Assembly: GCF_021513175.1 (NCBI RefSeq)
Contig: NZ_CP090953.1
Span: 1,111,001-1,175,000 of the forward strand
Origin: Sphingomonas sp. S2-65
GTDB lineage: Bacteria; Pseudomonadota; Alphaproteobacteria; Sphingomonadales; Sphingomonadaceae
Direction: 5' to 3'
Length of the DNA: 64,000 nt
The notes beneath the pieces are model-generated. The model worked only from the letters and a program-made list of their open reading frames with translations, was not told the DNA's origin and did not search any database. The stretch's first letter is position 1; the number at the start of each line of letters is the position of its first letter. Shown here piece by piece: positions 46,080 to 55,798 of this stretch. The position numbers and the translations under genes were made by a program.

Positions 46080-47849
46080 TCATCCGCTCAGGCGGATTGA
46101 AGCGAACGGTGCTCGCCGCGCCGACGGCTCAGCGGCGGTGAAGTCCACCTTGAACGCGGCCGCGCGGTCGGCGAGCGCCGCCACTTCGGCCGAAAGGTTG
46201 CGTGCTGCCGCCGAGGTCTGCTCGACCATCGCGGCGTTCTGCTGCGTGGTCTCGTCCATGGCAACGACCGAAGTCGCGATCTGAGTGACCGCCGCCGATT
46301 GCGCCGCGTTGTCGACGCTCATCACGCCTAGCAGATCGCGGACGCCGGAGACCTCTTCGGAAATCGTGCCGAGCGCGGCGTCGGTCTGGCGGACGCTCAC
46401 CACCGCGCCGCGGATCTCGTCGCTGGTGATGGTGATGAGATCGCGCACGCGCTTGGCCTCGCCCTCGGCGCGCTGGGCAAGCGCACTCACCAGGTCGGCG
46501 ACGACGGCGAAGCCCCGCCCGGCCTCTCCCGCCCTTCCCGCTTCTACTGTCGCATTCATCGACAGGACGCGGGTCTGGAACGCGATCTTGTCGAGGCCCT
46601 CGATCACGCTGCCGATATCGTCGGCGCTGGCGCTTACCCGATCCATTGCCGAGACTGCCTGATCGGCGGCGTTGCGGCCCTTTGCGACTGCCGAATAGGC
46701 CACGTCCGCTCGCGAGGCGGTGCCGCGGGCGGTTTCGATCCCCGCCTTGAGGCGTGCTTCGATCTGCTCGATCGCGGAGCGCGTTTCGGCCAGGCTGGAG
46801 GCGCTTGCCTCGGTACGCCGCGCAAGATCCTCGGACGCCGCGGCGATCTCGCGCGAGCCCGTGTCGATGCCCCCCGCGCTCTGGCGCACCGCGGACATCA
46901 TCTCGCGCAGCGCATCGACGGCTTCGTTGAAGTCGGTGCGAAGCGCCTCATAGTCGGCGGGGAAGCCGCTATCGATTGTCTGGGTCAGGTTGCCGCCGCG
47001 CAGCGCGGTTAGGCTTTGGCTCAGCGCTCCGGTGACGTGCGCCTGTTGGCGTGCCGTTTCGGCGTCGGACTCCGCGCGCAGGGTGGAGGCGAGGCGGAAC
47101 TGTTCGACGGCGTTGGCGATGCGGCCGAGTTCGTCCTGCCGGTCTCGGTGCGGCACCACTGCTTCCGCACCAGCCGCCAGCCGAGCGGTCGCGTCCGACA
47201 CGTCGAGCAGCGGCCGGGCTACGCGTCGCAGCAGGATGAACGCCGAACCGGCAACCAGCGCCAGCAAGGCGACACCCAACACGCTCAGCAGGATAATCGT
47301 CGTCTTGAGCAGGCTGGCGGCGCCGCTCTCCAGATCGCCTTGATATGCAGTCGCCTGCGTCACGAGCTTGTCGACCTCTGTGCGGTGCTCCGTGTAGCGC
47401 GCCGTGAGCGCCGCATAGCTCTGGCTGGCGGCATCGCGGTCGCCCCGTGCCATGGCTGGAAGGAAGCGGTCTTCGAGTTCCGCCCAAAAGGCCGCGGCCG
47501 GCGTGTGGGTCGCCTCGACGATGCCCTGCTTCAGCTCAGGGTCTGCGTCGGAGGCTGCCCAATAGGCATGCCGCGTGTCGTAATCGGCGCGCAGCTTCTT
47601 GAGGCGGGCACGCGTCTCGGCGAGCCGCTGCGGCTGATCAAGCAGAAGCGTCGCCTCGAGATAGGGTTCGATGACATATTCGGGCGGAGGCAGGATGTCG
47701 GCGATCAGATCGGCGGTCTGGCGCGACCTGAGCTGGACGGTGCCGCCCATGCGGATCGCATCGATCCGCGTCGCGGCGAGCACGCCTGCCAACAGCAGGA
47801 GAGCGAGCAGTGCCGCACTGCCGGCACGCACCAGGTTGGCGATCGACAT
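46080..47849 (-). CDS. methyl-accepting chemotaxis protein
   Basis: 589 residues: membrane helix 8-27, periplasmic helical ligand domain about 28-178, second helix about 180-205, HAMP (RRVARPLLDVSDATARLAAGAE) and a long signalling coiled coil. The hairpin tip is recognisable but divergent: GLDKIAFQTRVLSMNATVEAGRAGEAGRGFAVVADLVSALAQR, split here by motif, with the invariant EAGRGFAVVA kept. No C-terminal methyltransferase-binding pentapeptide was seen. No che genes are in the window. The ligand is unknown. Confidence 0.88.
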   Translation of the reverse strand: MSIANLVRAGSAALLALLLLAGVLAATRIDAIRMGGTVQLRSRQTADLIADILPPPEYVIEPYLEATLLLDQPQRLAETRARLKKLRADYDTRHAYWAASDADPELKQGIVEATHTPAAAFWAELEDRFLPAMARGDRDAASQSYAALTARYTEHRTEVDKLVTQATAYQGDLESGAASLLKTTIILLSVLGVALLALVAGSAFILLRRVARPLLDVSDATARLAAGAEAVVPHRDRQDELGRIANAVEQFRLASTLRAESDAETARQQAHVTGALSQSLTALRGGNLTQTIDSGFPADYEALRTDFNEAVDALREMMSAVRQSAGGIDTGSREIAAASEDLARRTEASASSLAETRSAIEQIEARLKAGIETARGTASRADVAYSAVAKGRNAADQAVSAMDRVSASADDIGSVIEGLDKIAFQTRVLSMNATVEAGRAGEAGRGFAVVADLVSALAQRAEGEAKRVRDLITITSDEIRGAVVSVRQTDAALGTISEEVSGVRDLLGVMSVDNAAQSAAVTQIATSVVAMDETTQQNAAMVEQTSAAARNLSAEVAALADRAAAFKVDFTAAEPSARRAPFASIRLSG

Positions 47850-47955
47850 GGCCTACGTACTCCCCCTTATGCCTGTTTCATCATAGAGGGCGCGCGGCCA
47901 GATACAGGGATCTGCTGCGATTTTATGAAGATAGGGCGGCGAAGCGCCAAAACGA

Positions 47956-47982
47956 AAGGGCCGACCCACCGGGCCGGCCCTT
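47956..47982 (-). terminator. terminator hairpin downstream of the desaturase gene
   Basis: AAGGGCCG (47956-47963) pairs with CGGCCCTT (47975-47982), with an inner CCC/GGG extension. Read on the minus strand, the stem is followed by TTCGTTTT, so it acts as an intrinsic terminator for the desaturase gene ending at 48006. Confidence 0.7.
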
Positions 47983-48005
47983 CGACATTCCTTTAAGCCA
48001 CCGCC

Positions 48006-49118
48006 TTAGCGGCGTGTGCCCATGGTGCTGGCTGCAAGCCTGCCCACCAGGCCGGGCAGGCCGGCATAGCTCGCCTTGTGATACGGCGAATTGGCTTCGA
48101 GTATCGCGCTCAAGCGGCGGTGCGCCGCGCCCAGGTTGTGATAGGGCACGCTGGGCAGCAAGTGGTGCAGCGCATGGTAGCGCAGCCCGACCGGGGCCCA
48201 CAGCGCGGGCAGCAGCGCCGGCGGCGGCACGTTGACGCTGTCGAGATACTGCGCGGTGACGCTCATGGCCTCGCCCTCATTCTCCCACAGATGCGCTACC
48301 AGCGTGCGGATTTGGTTGATCAGCGTGATCCCCGCGACGATGCCAAGATACACCGCGAATGCGTGAAGCGGGATGATCCGGGTGGCGACCATCGCCAGCA
48401 AGGCGATCGCCCAGATGCTGGTCGCTGCTTCCTGGATGAGCATCTGCGTGCGTGCCGCACCCTCGGGCGCGCGACGGCGGAAAGCGGGATTGATGACGAG
48501 GCCCGAATAGCGCTCGATCAGCACCTTGCGCAGCCCCGGCACGATCAGCGACAGCGGCGTGAGGACAGCGTAGCGCAGCAGCAGGCCGATTGGCGCGAGC
48601 AGCGCGACCAGAACGAACAGCGGAAGAGTATGCGGCTTCATCAGCGCGAGCGGCAGGTATTCGGGATCGTCGACCGTGCCATAGCGCGTCCGCGCATGAT
48701 GAAGGTTGTGCACGCCTTCATACATGAAGGACGGCACCATCAGCGGCACGCCGACGAGCAGGTTCCAGCCCAGGCGGAAGCCCGGCACCGAACTATGCTT
48801 CATGTGGCTGATCTCGTGGATGAACATCGCCGCGCGATACAGCGCCAGCATCGACACGATGGCCGCGGCAATCGCCAGGCCAGTCGACGAGGCGGTGGCG
48901 GCAATCGCCAACCCACCATAGCCGAGCAAGGCGGAGCCTATCATGTCGCCCCAGAAGATCGCCGGACGCGGCTTGTGCAGATCGCGCGCGACCTCAGCCG
49001 CAGCGCGCATCAGCGCCTTGTCGTCCGCCGCCCGCGGCGTACCGGTGCGGGACGCCCCGGCAGCAGCCGCGGTCTCGCGCAGATTCAAAGCGAAAGAAGA
49101 GTTCATAGCCGTGCCCAT
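48006..49118 (-). CDS. membrane fatty-acid desaturase-like protein
   Basis: About 370 residues with the three His boxes of membrane di-iron desaturases/hydroxylases: HEISHMKH, HNLHHARTRYG and HALHHLLPSVPYHNL. Several membrane helices lie between them (LGYGGLAIAATASSTGLAIAA, LFVLVALLAPIGLLL). Starts at 49118 (MGTAM) and 49106 (MNSSF) are both possible and neither has a convincing ribosome site. It could desaturate or hydroxylate acyl chains, including those of sphingolipids, but the substrate cannot be told from the sequence. Confidence 0.85.
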   Translation of the reverse strand: MGTAMNSSFALNLRETAAAAGASRTGTPRAADDKALMRAAAEVARDLHKPRPAIFWGDMIGSALLGYGGLAIAATASSTGLAIAAAIVSMLALYRAAMFIHEISHMKHSSVPGFRLGWNLLVGVPLMVPSFMYEGVHNLHHARTRYGTVDDPEYLPLALMKPHTLPLFVLVALLAPIGLLLRYAVLTPLSLIVPGLRKVLIERYSGLVINPAFRRRAPEGAARTQMLIQEAATSIWAIALLAMVATRIIPLHAFAVYLGIVAGITLINQIRTLVAHLWENEGEAMSVTAQYLDSVNVPPPALLPALWAPVGLRYHALHHLLPSVPYHNLGAAHRRLSAILEANSPYHKASYAGLPGLVGRLAASTMGTRR

Positions 49119-49259
49119 TGCACGGAGATAGTGGCTATATGTTGGCAGTTTAAGGGGTAGGCCGCATTGCCCGCCAGGCGAGCCTTCGGGAACCACTGCC
49201 AAAGGACCGACGCGGCGCCCGCAGGTCAAGCGGTGCGGGCGCCGCCGGCCGTGTCCAGG

Positions 49260-49526
49260 TTACTTCTTCGCGGCGAGCGGATCGAACCCGTGGTTCGCGA
49301 TCCAGTCTGTGCGCGTGCGGCACTGCTTGCGCGGGACACGCGAGCCGGTCAGCGTGTCGACGACGCAATATTTGGTGGTGCTGGGCGCCTGGGCCGTCGC
49401 GACCACAACCGGCTTCGCGGCCTTGCTGGGGTCGCCAGCCGCTGCATATGCGCCGGTGGTGCCGATGGTAGCGACAGCCGCGAGGAGGGTCACGCCGACC
49501 CGGCCGAGGATGCGATTGCTGAACAT
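49260..49526 (-). CDS. small secreted protein with two cysteines, unknown function
   Basis: An 88-residue protein with a signal peptide (MFSNRILGRVGVTLLAAVATIGTTGAYA). The mature part ends in YCVVDTLTGSRVPRKQC and RTRTDWIANHGFDP. The pattern C-x15-C followed by TRTDWIA resembles a short conserved motif I associate with small exported sphingomonad proteins; the two Cys may form a disulfide. A 20-base inverted repeat at 49552 lies just upstream. Confidence 0.7.
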   Translation of the reverse strand: MFSNRILGRVGVTLLAAVATIGTTGAYAAAGDPSKAAKPVVVATAQAPSTTKYCVVDTLTGSRVPRKQCRTRTDWIANHGFDPLAAKK

Positions 49527-49551
49527 GCCGATTTCCTAACCTTGCAGAACC

Positions 49552-49571
49552 GACAGGCACATTTGCCTGTC
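49552..49571. repeat. inverted repeat upstream of small secreted protein gene
   Basis: GACAGGCA (49552-49559), loop CATT, TGCCTGTC (49564-49571): perfect 8-bp stem, 26 bases before the start codon. It could be an operator or a leader hairpin. TGCCTGTCC recurs near 49724. Confidence 0.45.
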
Positions 49572-49752
49572 CCAAGGTGTAGTGCATTAGCCGTGCCAAA
49601 CACGTGAGTTGAGCAAACACAATGGGTTAGCCAAACGCGGCGCTTGGCGCGCCGCCACATCCAGGTAATACACGCCAATAGTTGGCGGCGCCTGCAGGAT
49701 ATCGATCGATAAGCGGACACCTGCCTGTCCGAAATCGGACGGCGCGATATTG

Positions 49753-50526
49753 CTAGCGCAAGCTGACCCAGGTCGGCGCATGGTCGCTGGCACGTTCGCG
49801 CCCGCGATACGCCTTGTCAACTCCGGCTCCGGTCAGCCGGTCCGCAGCTTGCGGGCTTAGCAGCAGATGGTCGATGCGGAAGCCCGCGTCGCGCTGCCAG
49901 CAGCCCGCCTGATAGTCCCAAAAGGTCCAGACGCCGCCACGCGGATAGCGGGTGCGCAGCGCGTCGGTCCAGCCCTGCGCCAGCAGCATGCGATAGCGCT
50001 GCCGCGACTCGGGCTGCATCAGCGCATCGCTCGCCATCGCCGGCACCGAGAAGCTGTCATCGTCCTGTGGAATGACGTTATAGTCGCCGGCGAGCACCAC
50101 CGGCCGCTCCTCCGCCAGCAGCGCGCGGGCACGCCCGGCGAGACGATCCATCCAGCGCAGCTTATAGTCGAACTTGGGTCCGGGCTGCGGGTTGCCATTA
50201 GGCAAATAGATCGACGCGACGATCAGGTCGCCGACTTCGACTTCGATATAGCGGCTGTGCGCGTCGTCGGCCTCGCCGGCGAGCCCGCGCTGGCGCTCAA
50301 CCGGCTGGGCATCGCGGGCAAGCACGGCGACGCCGTTGAACCCCTTCTGCCCGTGCCACACCGCGCCATATCCCGCCGCCTCGATGTCCTTCACCGGCAG
50401 CGTCTCGTCGCTGCTCTTCAGTTCCTGCAGACAGACGATGTCGGGCTTTTGTTCATCGAGATATTCGACGAGCCGCTCGAGCCGCGCCTTGATCCCGTTG
50501 ACGTTGTACGTGACGATCTTGGGCAC
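49753..50526 (-). CDS. xth: exodeoxyribonuclease III
   Basis: A 257-residue EEP-fold AP endonuclease/3'-exonuclease. Motifs: TYNVNGIKARL (Asn7 region), LQELK (metal Glu), GDYNVIPQDDD (Asp/Asn), and terminal SDHAPTWVSL (catalytic Asp-His). It acts in base excision repair. The start is two bases from the end of erpA on the same strand, so the two genes are likely co-transcribed. Confidence 0.94.
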   Translation of the reverse strand: MPKIVTYNVNGIKARLERLVEYLDEQKPDIVCLQELKSSDETLPVKDIEAAGYGAVWHGQKGFNGVAVLARDAQPVERQRGLAGEADDAHSRYIEVEVGDLIVASIYLPNGNPQPGPKFDYKLRWMDRLAGRARALLAEERPVVLAGDYNVIPQDDDSFSVPAMASDALMQPESRQRYRMLLAQGWTDALRTRYPRGGVWTFWDYQAGCWQRDAGFRIDHLLLSPQAADRLTGAGVDKAYRGRERASDHAPTWVSLR

Positions 50527-50528
50527 GC

Positions 50529-50870
50529 TCAGACCGAGAAGCTGGTGCCGCAGCCGCAGCCCGAGGCCGCGTTGGGATTGGTGACGGCGAAATGCGCGCC
50601 GCCCAGATTGTCGATGAAGTCGACTTGCGCTCCACGGACGAGATCAAGGCTGATCGGGTCCACCACCAGCTTTACGCCATCGGTTTCCGCGACGATGTCG
50701 TCGGGTTCGACCGTGTCGGCCATGCCGAAGCGGTACTGGAAGCCGGAACACCCTCCCCCTTCGACCGAGAGGCGCAGAATGGCGGGCTTGGCCTGCTTGC
50801 CGGCGATCGCCGCTACGCGGATCGCAGCGGCGGCGGACAGCGAGACGTCGGGTTGAAGAAGCGTGGCCAT
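50529..50870 (-). CDS. erpA: iron-sulfur cluster insertion protein ErpA/IscA type
   Basis: A 113-residue A-type Fe-S carrier with the three cluster Cys in EGGGCSGFQY and the C-terminal SGCGCGTSF. The DPISLDLVRGAQVDFIDN core is typical for ErpA. It carries clusters to apoproteins. No isc/suf genes are nearby; it forms a pair with xth. Confidence 0.92.
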   Translation of the reverse strand: MATLLQPDVSLSAAAAIRVAAIAGKQAKPAILRLSVEGGGCSGFQYRFGMADTVEPDDIVAETDGVKLVVDPISLDLVRGAQVDFIDNLGGAHFAVTNPNAASGCGCGTSFSV

Positions 50871-50934
50871 AACGTCGAGATAGGGAAGCGCGCGGCCTCA
50901 GGCAATGGACCGCGGCATCCCTCGTCAGCCGGTA

Positions 50935-51648
50935 TCAGTTGGTGGGGCCGCCGACGCCGCCGAGCGGCTGGACCGTAGCGACATATTCGCCGCTCTGGAG
51001 GAACGGCACCGGGTTCACCGCGCGCCCGTCCATGCGGACTTCATAATGAAGGTGGCTGCCGGTCGAGCGGCCGGTGGAGCCCATCAGGCCGATCAGCTGG
51101 CCGCGATGGACCTTGGTGTTGTCGGCCACCAGGATCTTCGACAGGTGGCCATAGCGGGTTTCGAGGCCCCGGCCATGGTTGATCTGCACGAGGTTCCCGT
51201 ATCCGCCCTGGCGGCCGGCATGCGAAATGACGCCGTCCGCGGTGGCGTAGATCGGCGTGCCGATCGCACCGGGAATGTCGACGCCGGCATGCATCGCGGC
51301 GGTGCCGCGGAACGGGTCGGAGCGCACGCCGAAGTGCGAGGTGAACACCACCTTGTCGACCGGCTCCATCGACGGGACCGAGATTACCGTCGGCTCCGGA
51401 CCGTCGAGCTTCTTCCAGGTGTCGAACAGCGTGCGGAACTGCGCGTCGGAATTCTCGACGGCGGCAGCCGCGTCGCTCGCCCCGGCAGCACCTGCCGCGG
51501 GAACATCGGCGGCCTGTGCGACATCGGTGGCGCAGATCAGGAGCGTGGCCGCGGTGAGACCCGCCAGCGCCGCCTTATTGCCCTTGATTACGAAAGCACG
51601 GAACCGCTCGGCGAGGTCCGCATTGATGCTGTAGGACGCGATAGCCAT
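50935..51648 (-). CDS. M23 family peptidoglycan endopeptidase
   Basis: 237 residues from ATG 51648 (GGGGA upstream); an upstream extension to 51723 looks non-coding. An N-terminal membrane anchor or signal (ALAGLTAATLLICATDVAQA, near 25-45) is followed by the LytM/M23 domain: FGVRSDPF, MHAGVDIPG (zinc His and Asp), RYGHLSK and GSHLHYEVRMDG (HxH). It is likely a periplasmic cell-wall hydrolase. All zinc ligands appear present. Confidence 0.9.
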   Translation of the reverse strand: MAIASYSINADLAERFRAFVIKGNKAALAGLTAATLLICATDVAQAADVPAAGAAGASDAAAAVENSDAQFRTLFDTWKKLDGPEPTVISVPSMEPVDKVVFTSHFGVRSDPFRGTAAMHAGVDIPGAIGTPIYATADGVISHAGRQGGYGNLVQINHGRGLETRYGHLSKILVADNTKVHRGQLIGLMGSTGRSTGSHLHYEVRMDGRAVNPVPFLQSGEYVATVQPLGGVGGPTN

Positions 51649-51765
51649 GAATCCCCGGAAGTCATGGAAGCACGCACCGATGCGACCCGGTGTACGCTTC
51701 GAATAAACCCGATGTCCTCGCAAACCCCTCCGCTCGGACGTGTGCAGTCTGTTTGCCCAGAGGAG

Positions 51766-52560
51766 TCACTGATCGGCAAGAGGCGCGTAATATTCCCGCG
51801 TCAGACCGGCTGCGTTGCGCGCCGAAGCGTTGAACGGACCTTTGATCAGCCCGCGAAAGTGCGTGCGTACAAGATCTTGCCAGGTCGTTTCGGGGGCGAG
51901 CCCCTCCTCGCCACAGGCTGATTCGAACCACACGGTGCCCGCACGAACATGACGGACCTCGTCGTCTAGGATGCGCTGAAGGATGCGGCGCGTCGGCAGA
52001 TCGCCCGCGTCGGAGAAGCGGTCGATCGTCGCCGGCGTAACGTCGAGCCCGCGCGCTTCCAGCACCATCGGCACGACCGCCAGCCGCGCCTTGCGATCCT
52101 GCGCGGTAGCCGCGGCGGCGTCCCACAGGCCGGCATGCGCCGGCATCGCGCCATAATGACTGCCGAGCTGGCGCAGCCGCCGGTCGAGCAATGCAAAGTG
52201 CATCGCCTCGTCTGCGCCCACGGCCATCCAGTCGTCGGTGAAGCCGCGCGGGAACCGACTCCCGAAGCGGCCAACCGCGTCGAACGCCAAATCGATCGCG
52301 GAAAACTCGATATGGGCGAGCGCGTGGATCAGCGCGATGCGGCCCCGCTCGGACCCTCCCTTGCCACGCTTGGGCATGCGGTTGGGCGGCAGGAGCTCCG
52401 GGCGGTCGGGCCGGGCCGGGCGGTCAGGCATCGGCACGTCGAACGCGAACGCCAGCCTGCCCAGCCGCCAATCACGCGCGGCCCGGCGCGCAGCCATGAT
52501 CTTGTCGCGTGGATCGACGGCCGTCAGCACGCGACAGGCTGCCTGGGCGACGCTGGTCAC
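51766..52560 (-). CDS. DUF455 ferritin-like protein
   Basis: 264 residues of the DUF455 family. Helices carry acidic/His pairs of a ferritin-like di-iron site: ALIHALAHIEFSAIDLAFD, GADEAMHFALLDRRL, RILDDEVRHVRAG. The relatives include MiaE-like tRNA hydroxylases, but its function is unknown. The start overlaps the stop of the peroxiredoxin gene by four bases, suggesting a link to redox or iron metabolism. Confidence 0.87.
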   Translation of the reverse strand: MTSVAQAACRVLTAVDPRDKIMAARRAARDWRLGRLAFAFDVPMPDRPARPDRPELLPPNRMPKRGKGGSERGRIALIHALAHIEFSAIDLAFDAVGRFGSRFPRGFTDDWMAVGADEAMHFALLDRRLRQLGSHYGAMPAHAGLWDAAAATAQDRKARLAVVPMVLEARGLDVTPATIDRFSDAGDLPTRRILQRILDDEVRHVRAGTVWFESACGEEGLAPETTWQDLVRTHFRGLIKGPFNASARNAAGLTREYYAPLADQ

Positions 52561-53030
52561 GCCGCTACCAGCGCCTTCACCGCAGCCAGCACCTGCTCGG
52601 CATGGTTCGGCACCTTCACCTTGCGCCAGGCGCGATGCAGCGTGCCATCGGCGGCGAACAGGAAGGTGGATCGGTCGACCCCCATGTATCGGCGGCCATA
52701 AAGCTGCTTCTCGCCCCAGACGCCGAACGCTTCCATCACGGCGCCATCGGCATCGGTGGCGAGCGGCACGCTCAGCGCATATTTGGCCGTGAACTTGCGG
52801 TGACGCTCGGCGCTGTCCTTCGAAACGCCGAGCAGCCGGGCCCCGGCCGCGGTAAACTCCGGCAGCAACGCGGAAAAGTCCTGCGCCTCGCGGGTGCAGC
52901 CGGCGGTGTCGTCCTTGGGGTAGAAGTACAGGATGAAGGGGGCGCCCTTGAAATCGGCGAGCGGAAGGGGTTGGCCGTCCGCGCCCTCCAGCGTCAGCGC
53001 AGGCAGCGCGTCGCCTTCCTCGATGGCCAT
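52557..53030 (-). CDS. bcp: thioredoxin-dependent peroxiredoxin (BCP type)
   Basis: A 157-residue peroxiredoxin of the BCP/PrxQ group. The peroxidatic Cys is in DDTAGCTREAQDF. The nearby resolving Cys of E. coli Bcp (five residues on) is replaced, and no second Cys is seen, so it may act as a one-Cys enzyme. The start is 12 bases after glnE ends, and its stop overlaps the DUF455 gene, so glnE, bcp and DUF455 form one minus-strand run. Confidence 0.92.
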   Translation of the reverse strand: MAIEEGDALPALTLEGADGQPLPLADFKGAPFILYFYPKDDTAGCTREAQDFSALLPEFTAAGARLLGVSKDSAERHRKFTAKYALSVPLATDADGAVMEAFGVWGEKQLYGRRYMGVDRSTFLFAADGTLHRAWRKVKVPNHAEQVLAAVKALVAA

Positions 53031-53042
53031 GATGTTCCTCCC

Positions 53043-55727
53043 TTAGGCGCTAGCACGGACGTCCGCCCAGCAGGCGGCGACCTCCTGACGCGTGCGCTCG
53101 AACGATTCAATCACTTCGTGCCAGTCGGTCAGGCCCAGCGCGCGGGCGATCAGCGCCTGGGTCTCCGTACCCGGTGGCTGGGCATCGGGTGCCACGAGGC
53201 GGAGAGTCACCAGCAACCGGGCGAGCAGATCGTAGGCGGGAACCATCGTCGGCGGCATCAGGTTCTGGGCGACCAACTGCGCGATCGCCGGCCGGAGCTG
53301 AGGAGCGAAGGCCGTGCGATGTTCGAGCTGGAGGACATGCGTGGCGAATTCCAGATCGACCAGCCCGCCGTCGAGCAGCTTGGCATCGAGCGGCCCTGCC
53401 GGCGGCTTGTGCGCGGCCATCTCGGCGCGCATCTTCACCGCCTCCGCGAGGATCGGCCGCTCGGGCCGCGCGCCTTGCAATACGGCATCGACGCTCGCCT
53501 GCACCGACGTGCGCGCCGTGGCCGAGCCGAAGACCGGCCGCGCCCGCGTGAGCGCCATATGCTCCCAGGTCCACGCGTCCTCGCGCTGGTAGCGGGAGAA
53601 GCCGTCGAGCGACACCGATAGCGGCCCCTGGGCACCCGAAGGGCGCAACCGCGTATCGACTTCATACAATGGCCCGGCGGCGGTCGGCACCGACAGCGCG
53701 GCGGTGACGCGCTGGGCAAGCCGGTTGTAATAGGTCACCGCGCCGAGCGGCTTGGCGCCATCGGACTCGGCGGCATAATCTCCGGTGAAGAGGTAGATGA
53801 GGTCGAGGTCTGAGGCGTGGGTCAGCGCCTGCCCACCCATCCGGCCGAGCGCCAGGATCACCAGCTCGCTGCCCGCGACACGGCCATGGGCACGCGCAAA
53901 TTCCTCGACGGTCGCGGAGGCAAGCACTTCGATCGCGGCTTCGGCGACCCTGGCATAGCCGGCGGATACTTCAAGCGGATCGCTTGCCCCGGCGATGATC
54001 TGCGCTCCCAGAGCGAAGCGCTTCTCGTTGACCAGCCGGCGGACATGCTCGAGCTGCCATTGATAGTCGGCGCCGCGTTCGCGTGCCGACATCTGGCGCA
54101 CCAGGATGTCGACGCCCGGCATCGGCTCCAACGCGCTCGCGTCGATCAGCCCGTCCAGCAGTTCGGCGCGCCGGCCAAGCTGCTCGGCAAGCGTCGGCGC
54201 GTGGCAGAGGATGCTGCTCAGCAGCCGGGTGAGCGCCGGCTGCGCTTCGAGCAGGCGAAAGAAGTTGATCGCGCTCGGCAGTCCAGAGAGCATCGCATCG
54301 AACCGGGTGATCGCGTGGATGCTGTCGGGCGCCTGGCCGAATGCCTCTACCAGCCCGGGCAGCAACGCTTCGAGTGCTTCGCGTGCCTGGCCACTGCGAA
54401 GTGCAGGATAGGTGCCCGCGCGCCAGCTCTCGATGATGCGCGCAGGGCCTTCGGTTTGCTTGAAGCCCGCAGCGGCAAGCCGGTCGGTGAGCCGGTCCGA
54501 CATGGTGGGAAGATCGGCACTCTCCTCGCCCGCCAGCGCGTCGTAGATACCGCCGACCCGAACGACATGCGGGCGCAGCAGGTCGAGCAGGTCGCCGCCG
54601 CCCCCCAGCCCGTGCAACGCGGCGACATTGTCCAACGCCGCGGTCTCGGCGGGAAGCGAATGAGTCTGAAGGTCGTTCACCATCTGCAGACGGTGTTCGA
54701 TCGTGCGGAGCGTCACATAGGCCTGGTCCAGGGCCTGCGCCTCGTCCGGATCGATGCGGCCGGCGGTGGCCAGCGCAGCAAGCGCGTCGCGCGTGGCGGG
54801 CGCCCGCAGCTCGGGCTCCCGACCGCCATAGATGAGCTGGTGGATCTGGGCGAAGAACTCGACTTCGCGGATCCCGCCCCGCCCGCGCTTGAGGTCATAG
54901 CCAGGCCCGAACTTCTGCGCCCGCGAGTAATGATCGCGGATGCGGCGGGAAATGTCGCGGATTTCGCGGATCGTGCCGTAATCGAGTGCGCGGCGCCACA
55001 CGAACGGACGGATCGCCTCCATGAAGCGGTTGCCGAGCATCAGGTCGCCGGCGCAGGCGCGCGCGCGGATGAACGCCGCCCGCTCCCAGGGGAGGGCTTG
55101 TGATTCATAATAGGAGATCGCAGCATCCACCGGCAACGCGATCGGCGTCGCCTCGGGCGACGGTCGCAGCCGCAGGTCGACGCGTAGTACATAGCCATCG
55201 GCATCGCGCGACTGGAGCAGTTCCACCACTCGCCGACCGATCCGCACCGCGGCCTCGCCGGGCTCCTCGCGCGCGCGCCGCGGCAGCAGATCGGGGTCGA
55301 AGATCAGCAGCGGGTCGATGTCTGACGAGTAATTGAGTTCGTGGCTCCCCTGCTTGCCCAATGCGATCGCGGCGAAGCCGCGGGGTTCCTGGTCGGGGGT
55401 ACGCTCCAGCAGCGCGGCGCGGATGGCGCGGTTTAACGCGTCGTCTGCGAAGGTGGTGAGGTGGCTGGTGACCTGCTCGAAACCATAGATGCCGCTGAGA
55501 TCGCCGAGCGCCACCAGCAAAGCGACCCGCCGCCGCTCCAACCGCAGCCGGCGCCCCTCCCCCGCATTCCCTTCGACGCTGCGCGCCGCGGCGAGCGGGT
55601 CGGCCAGGCTCCGGGCCAGATCGTCGGTCGAAAACGGCTCCCGGTCGAGCAGCGTCGCGAGAAAAGGCGAATGCCGCCGCGCACGAAGCACGACGCTCGC
55701 CAGGTCGGGATAGGAAGCAGCGGGCAT
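53043..55727 (-). CDS. glnE: bifunctional glutamine-synthetase adenylyltransferase/deadenylase
   Basis: 894 residues from ATG 55727 (MPAASYPDLASV); the longer frame to 55892 would overlap the divergent NepR-like gene. Two nucleotidyltransferase domains are visible: the deadenylating one with GKQGSHELNYSSDIDPLLIFD motif pieces near residue 150 and the adenylating one with GRMGGQALTHASDLDLIYLF in the C-terminal half, each with a GlnD-type helical partner. It controls glutamine synthetase activity by adenylylation in response to nitrogen via PII. Confidence 0.95.
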   Translation of the reverse strand: MPAASYPDLASVVLRARRHSPFLATLLDREPFSTDDLARSLADPLAAARSVEGNAGEGRRLRLERRRVALLVALGDLSGIYGFEQVTSHLTTFADDALNRAIRAALLERTPDQEPRGFAAIALGKQGSHELNYSSDIDPLLIFDPDLLPRRAREEPGEAAVRIGRRVVELLQSRDADGYVLRVDLRLRPSPEATPIALPVDAAISYYESQALPWERAAFIRARACAGDLMLGNRFMEAIRPFVWRRALDYGTIREIRDISRRIRDHYSRAQKFGPGYDLKRGRGGIREVEFFAQIHQLIYGGREPELRAPATRDALAALATAGRIDPDEAQALDQAYVTLRTIEHRLQMVNDLQTHSLPAETAALDNVAALHGLGGGGDLLDLLRPHVVRVGGIYDALAGEESADLPTMSDRLTDRLAAAGFKQTEGPARIIESWRAGTYPALRSGQAREALEALLPGLVEAFGQAPDSIHAITRFDAMLSGLPSAINFFRLLEAQPALTRLLSSILCHAPTLAEQLGRRAELLDGLIDASALEPMPGVDILVRQMSARERGADYQWQLEHVRRLVNEKRFALGAQIIAGASDPLEVSAGYARVAEAAIEVLASATVEEFARAHGRVAGSELVILALGRMGGQALTHASDLDLIYLFTGDYAAESDGAKPLGAVTYYNRLAQRVTAALSVPTAAGPLYEVDTRLRPSGAQGPLSVSLDGFSRYQREDAWTWEHMALTRARPVFGSATARTSVQASVDAVLQGARPERPILAEAVKMRAEMAAHKPPAGPLDAKLLDGGLVDLEFATHVLQLEHRTAFAPQLRPAIAQLVAQNLMPPTMVPAYDLLARLLVTLRLVAPDAQPPGTETQALIARALGLTDWHEVIESFERTRQEVAACWADVRASA

Positions 55728-55798
55728 GTTCACGCGAGGGCGCAAGAAGAATCGATCATTGTCAAGCAACAAATGCAGATCAAGTTCGTTTGGTCGAC